This document shows positions 38,931 to 47,922 of a stretch of 55,616 nucleotides of DNA, piece after piece. How positions within the stretch are numbered: position 1 is the stretch's first letter; each line of letters begins with the position of its first letter. The stretch covers positions 1 to 55,616 of the IMG/VR virus record IMGVR_UViG_3300005663_000053, one strand, 5' to 3'. Both the position numbers and the translations under genes were made by a program. Below the pieces are notes generated by a model. That model had not been told where the DNA came from, did not search any database, and was given only the letters and a program-made list of their open reading frames with translations. Source of the DNA: a virus.

Positions 38931-39909
38931 TTCCCCCCCAGCGGGAGACCCATCGCCGCCATCGCCGGACAGCCCGCCCGAACCTCCCACGGGGGGCGAA
39001 GGGCCCGATCCGAGTCCAGCCCCGGACCAGCCCCCTGGGGATGGCGGCGATCCCACCTTGGCCGAGGGCGGCGGTGAGGGAGAAGACGAACCCCAGCCGA
39101 CGCCCACCATCTTTCCCGACAACTGGCGCGCGCTCGCCTCGGGCGGTGATCCGAAGACCGAGCAGTACCTTGGCCGCTATGCGAGTTTCGGAAACGTCGT
39201 CAAAGCACTCATGGCCTTCCGGCAGAAGATGTCGGCTGGCGAATTGCAGGCCACGAAGCCAGACGGCACCGATGAGGAGGTGCTCAACGAATGGCGTGCC
39301 CAGGCTGGCATTCCTGCGGAACCCGAGGGCTATCTCGAAAGACTGCCTGAGGGGCTGATCATCGGCGAGAGCGACCAGCCGCTGGTCGCTTCGTACCTCA
39401 CCGCCATGCACGCGGCCGATGCGCCGCCAGCCTACGTCCATGAAGGGCTCAAATGGTACTACGCCAACGAGGAGCGCTTGCTCACCGAGCAGACCGAGGC
39501 CGACAAGACAAACCGAGCCCAGAATGAGGACGAGCTCAGGGCCGAATGGGGCCCGGAATACCGCCCCAACTTGAACGGCGTCCATGGGCTTTTCGACAGC
39601 CACGGCGTCAAAGGACTCAAAGAGAAGTTCTTCGCGGCCAGGCTCAACGACGGCACGCCCTTCGGTGATGACCCTGACATCCTCCGTTTCCTGGCCTGGG
39701 CTGCTCGCGAGATCAACCCACACGGCACCGTGACTCCAGCGCCCGGAGAGACGCCGCTGCAAACCATTCAGGCCGAGAAGACACCACTCGAAGCCCTCAT
39801 GTCAGACAAGAACTCCGAATACTGGAAGGGTCCGAAGGCCTCGGGTTTGCAGGCGCGCTGGCGTGAGCTGGACGAGATGGAGCAGCGGCATAAGTCCAGG
39901 GCGACGTAG
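38887..39909 (+). CDS. Scaffolding-like capsid assembly protein
   Basis: This 340-residue protein has a long Pro/Gly/Glu-rich disordered N-terminus (1-75), then FPDNWRALASGGDPKTEQYL, LMAFRQKMSAGELQATKP and a helical, acidic central part. This resembles podovirus scaffolding proteins placed between portal and major capsid. The C-terminus has SDKNSEYWKGPKASGLQARW, a probable capsid-binding helix. The radical SAM gene follows with no spacing (GTG at 39910). Confidence 0.75.
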   Translation: MPPDPNPAPNNPEPDSPPAGDPSPPSPDSPPEPPTGGEGPDPSPAPDQPPGDGGDPTLAEGGGEGEDEPQPTPTIFPDNWRALASGGDPKTEQYLGRYASFGNVVKALMAFRQKMSAGELQATKPDGTDEEVLNEWRAQAGIPAEPEGYLERLPEGLIIGESDQPLVASYLTAMHAADAPPAYVHEGLKWYYANEERLLTEQTEADKTNRAQNEDELRAEWGPEYRPNLNGVHGLFDSHGVKGLKEKFFAARLNDGTPFGDDPDILRFLAWAAREINPHGTVTPAPGETPLQTIQAEKTPLEALMSDKNSEYWKGPKASGLQARWRELDEMEQRHKSRAT

Positions 39910-40794
39910 GTGCGCCCGATCTACGACAACACCGTCATCCACATCGAGGTCGTGGTCGGGGCCTGTCACCTATCGTGCGCCAACTGCACGCGGATGATCG
40001 GTCACCACCGCAAGCCCATGTTCATGGACCTGGACATGATCCGAAAGGCGATCGCCTCATTGGAAGGCTTCCCTGGACGGATTGGAATGATGGGCGGGGA
40101 ACCCGCGCTGCATCCGAAGTTCCGGGAAATTCTGGCATTATTCCGGGAGAAAATCCCCGACAAGGGGCGCCGCGAGTTCTGGACCAGCGGGTTCAAGTGG
40201 GAGGTATACGAATCCGATATTTTGGAGACCTTTTACAAGAAGCGCATCTCCTACAACGACCACACCCAAACGACGGGGCGCCACCACCCGCTCCTGGTCG
40301 CCATCGAGGAAGTCGTTGAAGACCCGGAACTTCGCCGGATCATGATCGAGAACTGCCCCTTCCAGGCCCGGTGGAGCGCCTCCATCACCCCGAAGGGCGC
40401 GTTCTTCTGCGAGATCGCCGCCGCTCAGGACTGGCTCTTTGACGGGCCAGGCGGCTACCCAGTCGAGCCCGGCTGGTGGCAGAAGATCCCAGCCGAGTTT
40501 CAGGATCAAGTGGATCGCTACTGCGGCAAATGCTCTGGGGCGCTGCCGCTTACGCCCCATTCCGACAATCGCGGCGGGCGGGATGGGCTGTCGGTGGACT
40601 TGGTATCGCCCGGCAATCTTGAACGGTTGAAGGCGGCCGGATCACCACGGGTCGCCAAAGGCGGCTATAAGGTGATCAACCAAGCGGCCTATAGTCAGAT
40701 CGCGGTCGACGTCGCACACTGGAAGCCGCGCGAGTTCCGCGACTTCGAGGCGCACACGCCGGAGGATGTGAAAGAGGCTCTCAGCAACGCATGA
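39910..40794 (+). CDS. Radical SAM enzyme inside the head module
   Basis: This 294-residue protein begins with GTG 39910, right after the scaffold stop. ACHLSCANC holds the cluster cysteines Cys19, Cys23 and Cys26. IGMMGGEPALHPKF follows, and more cysteines occur in RIMIENCPF, FFCEIAAAQ and RYCGKCSG. It resembles enzymes of the SPASM-type group. Sitting between scaffold and major capsid genes, it could modify a virion protein or a host component. It overlaps the next gene by ATGA. No substrate can be named. Confidence 0.8.
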   Translation: MRPIYDNTVIHIEVVVGACHLSCANCTRMIGHHRKPMFMDLDMIRKAIASLEGFPGRIGMMGGEPALHPKFREILALFREKIPDKGRREFWTSGFKWEVYESDILETFYKKRISYNDHTQTTGRHHPLLVAIEEVVEDPELRRIMIENCPFQARWSASITPKGAFFCEIAAAQDWLFDGPGGYPVEPGWWQKIPAEFQDQVDRYCGKCSGALPLTPHSDNRGGRDGLSVDLVSPGNLERLKAAGSPRVAKGGYKVINQAAYSQIAVDVAHWKPREFRDFEAHTPEDVKEALSNA

Positions 40795-41174
40795 CCCCGC
40801 TCACCCGCCGCATGGCCCTGCGCGCTTTCGCAGCCGCCTTCGTCTCGGCACCCGTCGTTGCCGAGGCGCAGAAGCGCGCCATGGTGCTGGCGCCCGGGAT
40901 CAGCAATGAAGGGATCGAGCCTCCTTCTTCGGACAATGAAAGGCTCACTTTTACCGATTACGCGAGCTGGTTCTCGCGCGTCGGTCATGCGGAAATCACG
41001 CGGCAAGCATCCTACATCCATGGCTTCGACGGCGACATTATCGACTTCCACCTGCCGATGGTGACCAAGGTTCGCATGCAGCGCGCACGCAATTACGAAC
41101 GCATTCTGGCGGAACGCAAACGCTGGTTCGTCAAGAAAATCGGCCTTAAGGGATTCGTCAATTGGTGGGAGTAG
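40791..41174 (+). CDS. Small protein with Tat-like signal sequence
   Basis: The 127-residue protein starts LTRRMALRAFAAAFVSAPVV, with an Arg-Arg and hydrophobic stretch ending AEA. That is compatible with a Tat signal, although the motif is not perfect. The mature part is hydrophilic, rich in Arg (RMQRARNYERILAERKRW). It is coupled to the radical SAM gene and may be its partner. Function is not recognised. Confidence 0.6.
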   Translation: MTPLTRRMALRAFAAAFVSAPVVAEAQKRAMVLAPGISNEGIEPPSSDNERLTFTDYASWFSRVGHAEITRQASYIHGFDGDIIDFHLPMVTKVRMQRARNYERILAERKRWFVKKIGLKGFVNWWE

Positions 41175-41480
41175 GCGGCGAATTGGCCGGATAAGGCTGA
41201 CGACACTGGACATGAGGGATTTCGACATTTAGGCTTCTTTTGAAAGAAGCAAAGCCGCAGGGCGGACACCCGCGCTTCCGCGTCCCGCCCCGCGCACGAG
41301 CAACCGAGGGCAACGCCCTGCTAGGTTGAGCGACGGCCCCGCCGGCCGGCAATAAGCAATAAGCAATTTTTCGGCGGACACCCCCTAGCACACACAAGCA
41401 GACACCCTGCGCCACGGTTTCCGGCAACCCCAGGCCCGTCTCGCTCAGTGCGAGCGCGATGGGCATGTTGGAGACCCATC
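41175..41480. other. 306-bp non-coding gap before the major capsid gene
   Basis: It contains several hairpins (described at 41231-41400), the repeated sequence GGCGGACACCC, and CAATAAG twice in tandem. No promoter-like pair is clear, but the gap must hold the leader of the capsid gene. Confidence 0.5.
41231..41400. ncRNA. Candidate structured RNA element
   Basis: Successive helices are visible. GCTTCTTT/AAAGAAGC (41233-41250) is followed by GGGCGG/CCGCCC enclosing CGCG/CGCG (about 41260-41290), and CAACC/GGTTG enclosing AGGGC/GCCCT (about 41301-41330). A GC-rich stretch and a short A/T-rich tail with two CAATAAG units follow. The density of pairing with no gene points to an RNA or a mobile repeat-like element. 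The family is unknown. Confidence 0.4.
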
Positions 41481-42335
41481 ATGGCTGACACTGCCTTCCA
41501 ACGTCAGTATCGGCAGGAGTTCATCGCCGCCTTCGAGGACCGCCAAACGATTCTGCGCGCGACCTGTGTGCAGGAGGCGGTTATCTCAGGCAACGAGGCG
41601 GTATTCCTGGTCGCCGGCTCAGGCTCCGCGAGCGCCGTCACACGCGGCGTCAACGGCCTGATCCCGGCACGCGCTGACGCCTTGGATCAGAACACCGCAA
41701 CGCTCCGGGAATATCACGACCTGGTGCGCAAGACCAACTTCAACATCTTCGCTTCTCAGGGTGATCAGCGCCGGATCATGCAGATGACCTCGATGAGTGT
41801 CATCAACCGGCAGATCGACGACTTGATCATCGCTCAGCTCGACACCTCGACCAACAACACCGGCACGGCGGCCATCGCATCCTTGGACGTGGTCGTGTGG
41901 GCAATGACGATCCTTGGCAACAACTTCGTCGACATCACCGACGAGGACAACCTGTACGCCTTGGTCAGTCCCGCCTTCCACGGCTACATGATGCAGGTGC
42001 CAGAGTACGCTTCGGCCGACTACGTCGAGGTCAAGCCGTTCACTGGCCCGGCGCGGCGCTTCCGCCGCTGGGCTGGCTTCAACTGGATGGTCCACCCGCG
42101 GCTCACCAACTCGGTGGGCGCCGGCGGCAGTGGCTCATCCGAACAGTGCTTTTTCTATCACCGCGATGCCATTGGCTGCGCGATCGATAGGGATGGCATC
42201 GACATGGCTGTGGGCTACGATGAGGAGCAGGCATATTCGTATGCCCGCGAATCAATCCACATGGGCGCGGTCCTCTTGCAGAACTCTGGAGTCGTCCAAG
42301 CACTTCACGACGCCTCCGGCTACGCAGCGACATAA
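41481..42335 (+). CDS. Major capsid protein
   Basis: This 284-residue protein is located after the scaffold in the head module. Strands and helices include RQYRQEFIAAFEDRQTILRA, NVITQ-free REYHDLVRKTNFNIFASQGD, RIMQMTSMSVINRQIDDLII and FNWMVHPRLTNSVG. This resembles podovirus capsid proteins annotated as phage capsid proteins. A small decoration-like gene and a terminator follow, consistent with high expression. The start at ATG 41481 is preceded by GTTGGAGA. Confidence 0.75.
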   Translation: MADTAFQRQYRQEFIAAFEDRQTILRATCVQEAVISGNEAVFLVAGSGSASAVTRGVNGLIPARADALDQNTATLREYHDLVRKTNFNIFASQGDQRRIMQMTSMSVINRQIDDLIIAQLDTSTNNTGTAAIASLDVVVWAMTILGNNFVDITDEDNLYALVSPAFHGYMMQVPEYASADYVEVKPFTGPARRFRRWAGFNWMVHPRLTNSVGAGGSGSSEQCFFYHRDAIGCAIDRDGIDMAVGYDEEQAYSYARESIHMGAVLLQNSGVVQALHDASGYAAT

Positions 42336-42345
42336 GGAGGGAATC

Positions 42346-42684
42346 ATGGCTTACGCATCTTCTACGGAAGGTTCCAGCGCCAATGTCCCTCTGCTAATCG
42401 CTCAGGGCATTGCGTCAACTGGATTGGGGTCGTCACTCCCCTCGACGGGGGCCGCAGGCTCGTGGTCACCGCCGAACACGTGGGGTTACAAGTCCACGCA
42501 CGACTCCTCCGACATAGCCGAGGCTGGCTTCTTCACCGATGGCCAACAGCTCGGCATGTCGCTCGGCGATTGTCTGATCGCTTCGAGGTCAACGACCTAC
42601 ATAATCTCGAATCACGTGATCAACGCAGTCACGAGCACGGGCGTTACGGTTTCCGCCGGTCTCATCGTGAGTTCGGCTTCGTAA
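42346..42684 (+). CDS. Small capsid-associated (decoration or head fibre-like) protein
   Basis: This 112-residue protein with a strong ribosome site (AAGGAGGG) follows the capsid gene by ten bases. It is rich in Ser, Thr, Gly and Ala (SSTEGSSANVPLLIAQGIAS). The end is beta-rich with STGVTVSAGLIVSSAS. Position and composition suggest a head decoration or fibre protein. No family was recognised. Confidence 0.55.
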   Translation: MAYASSTEGSSANVPLLIAQGIASTGLGSSLPSTGAAGSWSPPNTWGYKSTHDSSDIAEAGFFTDGQQLGMSLGDCLIASRSTTYIISNHVINAVTSTGVTVSAGLIVSSAS

Positions 42685-42707
42685 CCACCTCTCTTAACTC
42701 AACCCTT

Positions 42708-42736
42708 GGGGCGACCTTCTTGGTCGCCCCTTCTCT
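42708..42736 (+). terminator. Rho-independent terminator after the capsid genes
   Basis: GGGGCGACC and GGTCGCCCC form a nine-bp stem with a five-base loop, followed by a pyrimidine tract TTCTCT. The weak T-run suggests partial read-through into the tail genes. Confidence 0.7.
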
Positions 42737-42749
42737 ATGAGGAGAGATC

Positions 42750-43385
42750 ATGCAAGAGACAAAAACTGCGGCGGTTCCCGAGGATCCAGGCGGTCCAGGA
42801 TCCGAAGGTATCGAGACGGCGGTCAAAGGCGACCCAGAAGGTGTCGAGACCCATGCCGAGCCGCCACACGCTGCTACGGTGAAACCCGGATCTCCACCGC
42901 CAGAGCCTCAGCCGCAGCCTCCAGCCCCGGCCCAAGTGGCTCCGGTCCCGGTCCAAGCGGCGCGGCTGCATTTCGGCCGGCTCAAGGAGGCCGAGCACGC
43001 GCGCCGCACCTTGTTCGCCGACATTCCGGCCGGGACAGAAATCGCCACCATTCTCGAGCCCGGCTATTGGGCGCACCACACCGCCTCAATCCGGCCCATG
43101 GACCTGATCGAGGCGTTCTGCGAGGACGGCTCATGGGAGGCGCTTCTACGCGTCATGTTCGTCGGTCGGGTGGAGGTCCGGGTATCACCGATCCATGTGG
43201 TCCAACATGAACAGGCCGATGTCGCCGACCTCACGTCCGATCTGTACGTGGTCAAATGGAGAGGCCCAGGCGCTAAGTGGGGGGTGTTGAACCGCGACAC
43301 CGGCGAGGTGATCAAGGATCGCTTCTACCCCAAGTCCCAGGCCGTCGCCTACCTGCGCGACCATCTGAGGAAAATGAAGACCTGA
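42750..43385 (+). CDS. Head-completion or tail accessory protein
   Basis: The 211-residue protein has an acidic and Pro-rich disordered N-terminus (1-75) and then a folded part with LFADIPAGTEIATILEPGYW, SIRPMDLIEAFCEDGSWEAL and KWGVLNRDTGEVIKDRFYPK. It lies between the capsid and tail genes. GAGGAGAG precedes the ATG. Function is inferred from position only. Confidence 0.5.
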   Translation: MQETKTAAVPEDPGGPGSEGIETAVKGDPEGVETHAEPPHAATVKPGSPPPEPQPQPPAPAQVAPVPVQAARLHFGRLKEAEHARRTLFADIPAGTEIATILEPGYWAHHTASIRPMDLIEAFCEDGSWEALLRVMFVGRVEVRVSPIHVVQHEQADVADLTSDLYVVKWRGPGAKWGVLNRDTGEVIKDRFYPKSQAVAYLRDHLRKMKT

Positions 43386-43388
43386 GCC

Positions 43389-44039
43389 ATGGCCACCGAC
43401 CAACTCGCGCTTTACAACATCGCCTTGGCCGCGGTCGGCGAACGCTCGATTGCTTCTCTTACCGAGGGACGCGAGCCGCGGCGCTTACTCGATGAAATCT
43501 GGAATCGCGGTGCCGGAGCGATCGAGTATTTCCTTGAGCAGGGCTACTGGAATTTCGCCATCCGCACGGTACAGATCGACCGCTCGACGTCCGTGTCGAC
43601 CTCCTTCGGATTCACCTATGTCTTCGATATACCCACGGACTACATCCGCTTGGTCCAGCTTTCGGCGGGCGAATATTTCGATGATCCGCTTGTCCGCTAT
43701 GAACCCGAGCAGGCCTTCATCTACGCCGACGTCGACCCGATCTATATGCGCTACATCTCGGACGACGCGAGCTTCGGCAACGATCTCACCCTGTGGCCGG
43801 AGACCTTCACACTATGGGCGGGCCATTGGCTTGCGACACAGATCGGCGCGCGCTTCCTGAACGACGCCGACTACAAGGAACTTCAGTTGAAGACGAAAAG
43901 GTATCTCATCGACGCCCGCTCCAAGGACGCCGCCCAGGAGCCGCCGCGGTGGCCGCCGTTATCTTCTTGGGCGAGGGCGCGGTTCGGCCGCTCTACCGGG
44001 CGCCGCGACCGTGGCTCAAGGGGCCAGTTGATCGGGTAA
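43389..44039 (+). CDS. Tail tubular protein A-like protein
   Basis: This 216-residue protein has the pattern LALYNIALAAVGERSIASLT, EGREPRRLLDEIWNRGA, EYFLEQGYWNFAIRTVQIDR and FDIPTDYIRLVQLSAGEY, which fits the tail tubular protein A (gatekeeper) family of T7-like phages. It connects portal and nozzle. Its C-terminal part is basic (RARFGRSTGRRDRGSRGQLIG minus the last residues), as in relatives. Confidence 0.75.
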   Translation: MATDQLALYNIALAAVGERSIASLTEGREPRRLLDEIWNRGAGAIEYFLEQGYWNFAIRTVQIDRSTSVSTSFGFTYVFDIPTDYIRLVQLSAGEYFDDPLVRYEPEQAFIYADVDPIYMRYISDDASFGNDLTLWPETFTLWAGHWLATQIGARFLNDADYKELQLKTKRYLIDARSKDAAQEPPRWPPLSSWARARFGRSTGRRDRGSRGQLIG

Positions 44040-44207
44040 AGGAAGGGTGCGGGCAGGGTTTCCCGCCCTGCTACCGAGCCACCTGTCTGGTATTTCACCG
44101 GACCAAGCTCTCTGACAGACCGCACTAACAGGCGCAGCCTCACCCCGACGCTGTCACGCCGCCGCACGCTCGAATTGTAATGCCATCATAATCGGATTGT
44201 AAGTCGC

Positions 44208-46940
44208 ATGGCTCGCACGAACGCCCCGTTGGTCGTGTTCAACCGCGGAAGAATCTCGGCCCTCGGCCTAGCCCGCGTCGACCTCGACCGCACCAGGCTC
44301 TCCGCCGAGGTGCAGACCAACTTCATGCCGCGCACCCTCGGCTCGATGATGCTCCGGCCCGGACTCGAGTACATCGGCACGATCCGCAACTCATCGACCG
44401 CGGTCCTACTGCCCTTCATCTTCTCGGCCACCGACACCGCGCTCATCGAGCTGACCTCGACGGCGATGCGGGTGTGGCGCAGCGATGCCGTCATCACCCG
44501 TGCCGCCTCGACTGCGGCGATCACCGGAGGCACCTTTACCTCTACCTCGCTCGCTGGCTGGACAGACGCCGACGAGTCGGGCTCGACCTCGGGGTGGTTC
44601 ACCGGCAACTACATGAGCTTGGTCGGCTCCCGATACGCCCAGGCGATCCGTCGTCAAACCATTACATCGACATCGACATCTATCACGCAAGGACTCACCA
44701 CGGTCATCGCACGCGGCCGGGTCAACTTGAGGATCGGGTCTTCCGCCGGGGCCGATGATTATTTCCGTGAAGCGAGCCTGAGACCAGGCACCTACTCGCT
44801 CGCCATTGCCTCAACCGGGAACTTTTACATCGAGTTCTCGGCCAACACCTACTATCGGAGCCTCGTCGAGTCGATCGCGGTCGAATCGTCCGGCGACATG
44901 GTAATCGGCACGACTTGGGCCGGTGCCGATCTTAGCCGGCTCAGATGGGATCCATCGGCCGATGTCATATTCGTCGCCAACTCCAGCTATCAGCAGAAGC
45001 GCATTGAGCGCTACGGGGCGGAGTCCTGGGGCATGGCGGATTACGAGCCCCAAGACGGCCCGTTCCGCAATCCGAATATCACTGCCAAACGGCTCACTCC
45101 CTCGGCGCTTCAGGGCAACATCACGCTGGAGTGCGACAAGCCGCTGTTCGACCCGAATCATATCGGGGCCCTGTTCCGCATAACTTCGGTAGGCCAGGAA
45201 GTGTCGATCACGCTTTCCGGGGCGGACCAATGGTCAGATCCGATTCGGGTCACTGGCGTCGATTTGGGCAGCGATGGCACCACGGACCACACTCGCACTT
45301 TCGATATTTCCATTACGGCGAGCTCTACATTCACGGCGACTGTCAGACTGCAACGGTCACAAGGTTCGACAGATGATTGGGGAGACATCAGGTCACCGTC
45401 GCTGATATGGACCAACACGACAGCCACGAAATCATTTGATGATCAAAAGGACAATGAAATCATCTTCTACCGCATCGGCGTTGGCTCGACTTACACTTCG
45501 GGTTCGCCGGTATGTGCTTTGAGCATTCCGTCTGGCGGAATCACAGGAATCGTGCGCATCACCTCGGTTGCCGCCGCGACAGAAAGCTCGGCTTCTGTGC
45601 TCGTCGCGCTCGGCTCGACCAGGCCGACCGAGTTGTGGCAAGAGGGCGAGTGGAGTGACTTCCGGGGCTGGCCATCCGCCGTATCGTTCCACGAGGGGCG
45701 TCTGTATTGGGCGGGCAAGGCGAAGATTTGGGGCTCAATCTCCGACGCCTATGAATCCTTCGATCCCGATGTCGAAGGCGATTCAGGCGTAATCAATCGC
45801 TCAATAGCTTTCGGAGCGGTCGACAACATTGAGTGGCTCGCCTCCTTAGGCCGGCTCATTATCGGCACCGGGATGCGCGAGCTGCAGGCCAAGACCGGAT
45901 CCTTGGATGAACCCATCACCCCCTCGAACTTCAACTTGCGCGACATCTCGAACCAGGGATCGGGCAACGTCCAAGCGGTCAAGGTCGATAAGCGCCTGCT
46001 GAGCGTCCAACAGGGCGGCGTGCGCGTCATGGAGACTGGCTACTCGGGCGAATCGCTCGACTATGAGACCGCCGACCGGACGGTCCTCGTCCCGGAGATG
46101 GGCGAGCCGTCGATTGCTAGGATGGCGGTACAGCGCCAGCCGGACACGCGAATCCATTGCGTGCGCGGGGCCACCGACGGCACGGTCGCCGTGCTGGTCT
46201 CCGACCCCGCCGAGGATGTGACGGCCTGGATAGACATCGAGACTGGCGACGCCGATGGGATAAACGGCGTGATCGAGGAGGTCGCGGTGCTCCCCGATTC
46301 GGTCGAGGATGCGGTCTATTACATCGTGCGCCGTGAGATCAACGGATCGACCGTCCGCTATCTTGAAAAGTGGGCGCAGGAAGCGCAGGGGCGCGGCGGC
46401 TCCTCGAACCGGCTCGCCGATTCATTCACGGTCTACGATGGCACCGCTGCAACGTTAATCCCGAGCACGCACCTCGTGGGCTCGAGCGTGATCGCGTGGG
46501 GCTCGACCGCCGATCTCGGCAGCTACACCGTCGATTCAACCGGCGGCGTTACCATCTCTCAGGCATCGACCACGGTGTGCATTGGCCTGCCGTACACCGG
46601 GTTCTACCGAACGGCCAAGCTCGCCTATGCGGTTCCTTCTTCGCTGGGCACCGCATTGACGCAGAGAAAGCGGGTCAACCATATCGGCTTGGTGTTGGCC
46701 GACGCCCACGCCCAAGGCCTTGAGTATGGACCATCGACCGACACTCTCGATCCTCTACCACTCATGTCGGCCGGGGCCACCATCTCGACCGACGCCGTGA
46801 ACGCCACCTTCGATGAAGAGTCCATCGAGTTTCCCGGTGAGTGGGACACGGATTCCAGGATCGTGCTGCGCGCGACGGCACCCCGGCCAGTGACCGTGCT
46901 CGGCATGGTGATCCAGATCGAAACGAAAGAGAAGACATGA
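44208..46940 (+). CDS. Tail nozzle (tail tubular protein B-like) protein
   Basis: This 910-residue protein begins with APLVVFNRGRISALGLARVD, LSAEVQTNFMPRTLGSMMLR and PGLEYIGTIRNSSTAVLLPF, a typical start of podovirus nozzle/tail tubular B proteins. The centre contains ESFDPDVEGDSGVINRSIAF and VDNIEWLASLGRLIIGTGMR, and the C-terminus is beta-rich. The gap before it (44040-44207) holds a hairpin GCAGGG/CCCTGC (44053-44071) but no clear terminator. It supports the podovirus morphology. Confidence 0.85.
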   Translation: MARTNAPLVVFNRGRISALGLARVDLDRTRLSAEVQTNFMPRTLGSMMLRPGLEYIGTIRNSSTAVLLPFIFSATDTALIELTSTAMRVWRSDAVITRAASTAAITGGTFTSTSLAGWTDADESGSTSGWFTGNYMSLVGSRYAQAIRRQTITSTSTSITQGLTTVIARGRVNLRIGSSAGADDYFREASLRPGTYSLAIASTGNFYIEFSANTYYRSLVESIAVESSGDMVIGTTWAGADLSRLRWDPSADVIFVANSSYQQKRIERYGAESWGMADYEPQDGPFRNPNITAKRLTPSALQGNITLECDKPLFDPNHIGALFRITSVGQEVSITLSGADQWSDPIRVTGVDLGSDGTTDHTRTFDISITASSTFTATVRLQRSQGSTDDWGDIRSPSLIWTNTTATKSFDDQKDNEIIFYRIGVGSTYTSGSPVCALSIPSGGITGIVRITSVAAATESSASVLVALGSTRPTELWQEGEWSDFRGWPSAVSFHEGRLYWAGKAKIWGSISDAYESFDPDVEGDSGVINRSIAFGAVDNIEWLASLGRLIIGTGMRELQAKTGSLDEPITPSNFNLRDISNQGSGNVQAVKVDKRLLSVQQGGVRVMETGYSGESLDYETADRTVLVPEMGEPSIARMAVQRQPDTRIHCVRGATDGTVAVLVSDPAEDVTAWIDIETGDADGINGVIEEVAVLPDSVEDAVYYIVRREINGSTVRYLEKWAQEAQGRGGSSNRLADSFTVYDGTAATLIPSTHLVGSSVIAWGSTADLGSYTVDSTGGVTISQASTTVCIGLPYTGFYRTAKLAYAVPSSLGTALTQRKRVNHIGLVLADAHAQGLEYGPSTDTLDPLPLMSAGATISTDAVNATFDEESIEFPGEWDTDSRIVLRATAPRPVTVLGMVIQIETKEKT

Positions 46941-47266
46941 TCACGGTCCGCCCGGCGACCCGCGCCGACTTCGTCGATTTCTATGGAACAGCCCCGCCGA
47001 TGACGGTGCGCGCCCTCGCCGCCGAATCGACGGCCGGAGAGGTTCTAGGCATCGGCGGCTATTACTTGAGCGACGGCGTGGTACTGGCTTTCACCGATTA
47101 TCACGAGGCCATGAGTAAGCGCGATCGGGTCAAGGGGGCCCACGCGCTGGTCGCCATGCTGAGGGAACTCGGAATCGAGGTGGTCGCGCACATGGGCGAG
47201 GATGGCGCGACGGCGCTCAAGCATTTTGGCTTCGAGGCTTGGGGCATGTTCTGGAGAATGAAATGA
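46937..47266 (+). CDS. Acetyltransferase-like small protein
   Basis: This 109-residue protein resembles a shortened GNAT fold: MITVRPATRADFVDFYG at the start, GIGGYYLSDGVVLAFTDYHE in the middle and HFGFEAWGMFWRMK at the end. Small GNAT-like proteins in this position occur in podovirus tail modules with no known substrate. ATGA overlaps join it to the nozzle gene and to the internal virion protein gene. Confidence 0.65.
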   Translation: MITVRPATRADFVDFYGTAPPMTVRALAAESTAGEVLGIGGYYLSDGVVLAFTDYHEAMSKRDRVKGAHALVAMLRELGIEVVAHMGEDGATALKHFGFEAWGMFWRMK

Positions 47267-47919
47267 CTGGCATCGAGACGGGTATCATGCTCGGCACCTA
47301 CGCCGTCACCGCAGGCGACGTGATGATGGTGGCCTCCACCCTCATTGGTGTCGTCGGCCAAATGCAGCAGGCCTCGGCGCAACAGGCGGCGGGCCAAGCG
47401 CAAGCCGCCGCCGCTGCCCATCGGGCGGCGATCGCCAACCGCCAAGCCCAAGTCATGGAGCAGCAGGCGGGCCAGGAGCGCGCGGTTTCCCAGCGCGCGG
47501 CACAAGAGGAAAGGCGGCGCGGTAGGTTTGTCTCCTCCCGGGTTCAGGCGCTCTCGGCGGCCTCGGGAGCCGGCGCACTCGATCCCACCATCGTCGGCAT
47601 CCTTGGCGACATCGGCACCGAGGAAGAAACCCGGGCCTTGACCGCGCTCTATGAGGGCGAGGAGAGGGCCAGGGGTCTTGAATACGGTGCCACGCTCGAG
47701 CGTGCGGGCGGGGCCGGGGCGCTCTTTGCTGGACAAGCGGCGCGGCGCGCCGGCCGGTCTGCGGCGGCGCGGTCCCGGCTCTCCGCCGCCGGTACACTTC
47801 TCGAAGGCGGCTCCTCTCTATTCGCCAAGTACAGCCCCGAATCTCCGACAGGCGGAGGCTCCACTTACTACACCCGGCGATCGTCTCGCGGCGGCGTTCG
47901 CCGATATTCCTACGGGTAA
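47263..47919 (+). CDS. Internal virion protein (gp14-like)
   Basis: This 218-residue protein has an N-terminal hydrophobic segment (DVMMVASTLIGVVGQMQQAS) followed by a long Ala/Gln-rich helix (QAAGQAQAAAAAHRAAIANR) and a Gly/Ser/Arg-rich end. This plan is that of T7 gp14-like internal core proteins, which form part of the ejection channel. It overlaps the GNAT-like gene by ATGA. Confidence 0.65.
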   Translation: MTGIETGIMLGTYAVTAGDVMMVASTLIGVVGQMQQASAQQAAGQAQAAAAAHRAAIANRQAQVMEQQAGQERAVSQRAAQEERRRGRFVSSRVQALSAASGAGALDPTIVGILGDIGTEEETRALTALYEGEERARGLEYGATLERAGGAGALFAGQAARRAGRSAAARSRLSAAGTLLEGGSSLFAKYSPESPTGGGSTYYTRRSSRGGVRRYSYG

Positions 47920-47922
47920 ACC

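Noticed and set aside
38860-39762. 300-residue frame antisense to the scaffold gene
   Set aside because: Shadow of a real gene with low-complexity sequence. It has no own motifs.
41158-41466. Minus-strand frame across the gap before the capsid gene
   Set aside because: It reads through the hairpins and low-complexity sequence, with no ribosome site. A structured RNA is the better explanation.
44053-44071. Terminator between the tail tubular A and nozzle genes
   Set aside because: The hairpin GCAGGG/CCCTGC has no T-run, so it is not a convincing terminator.
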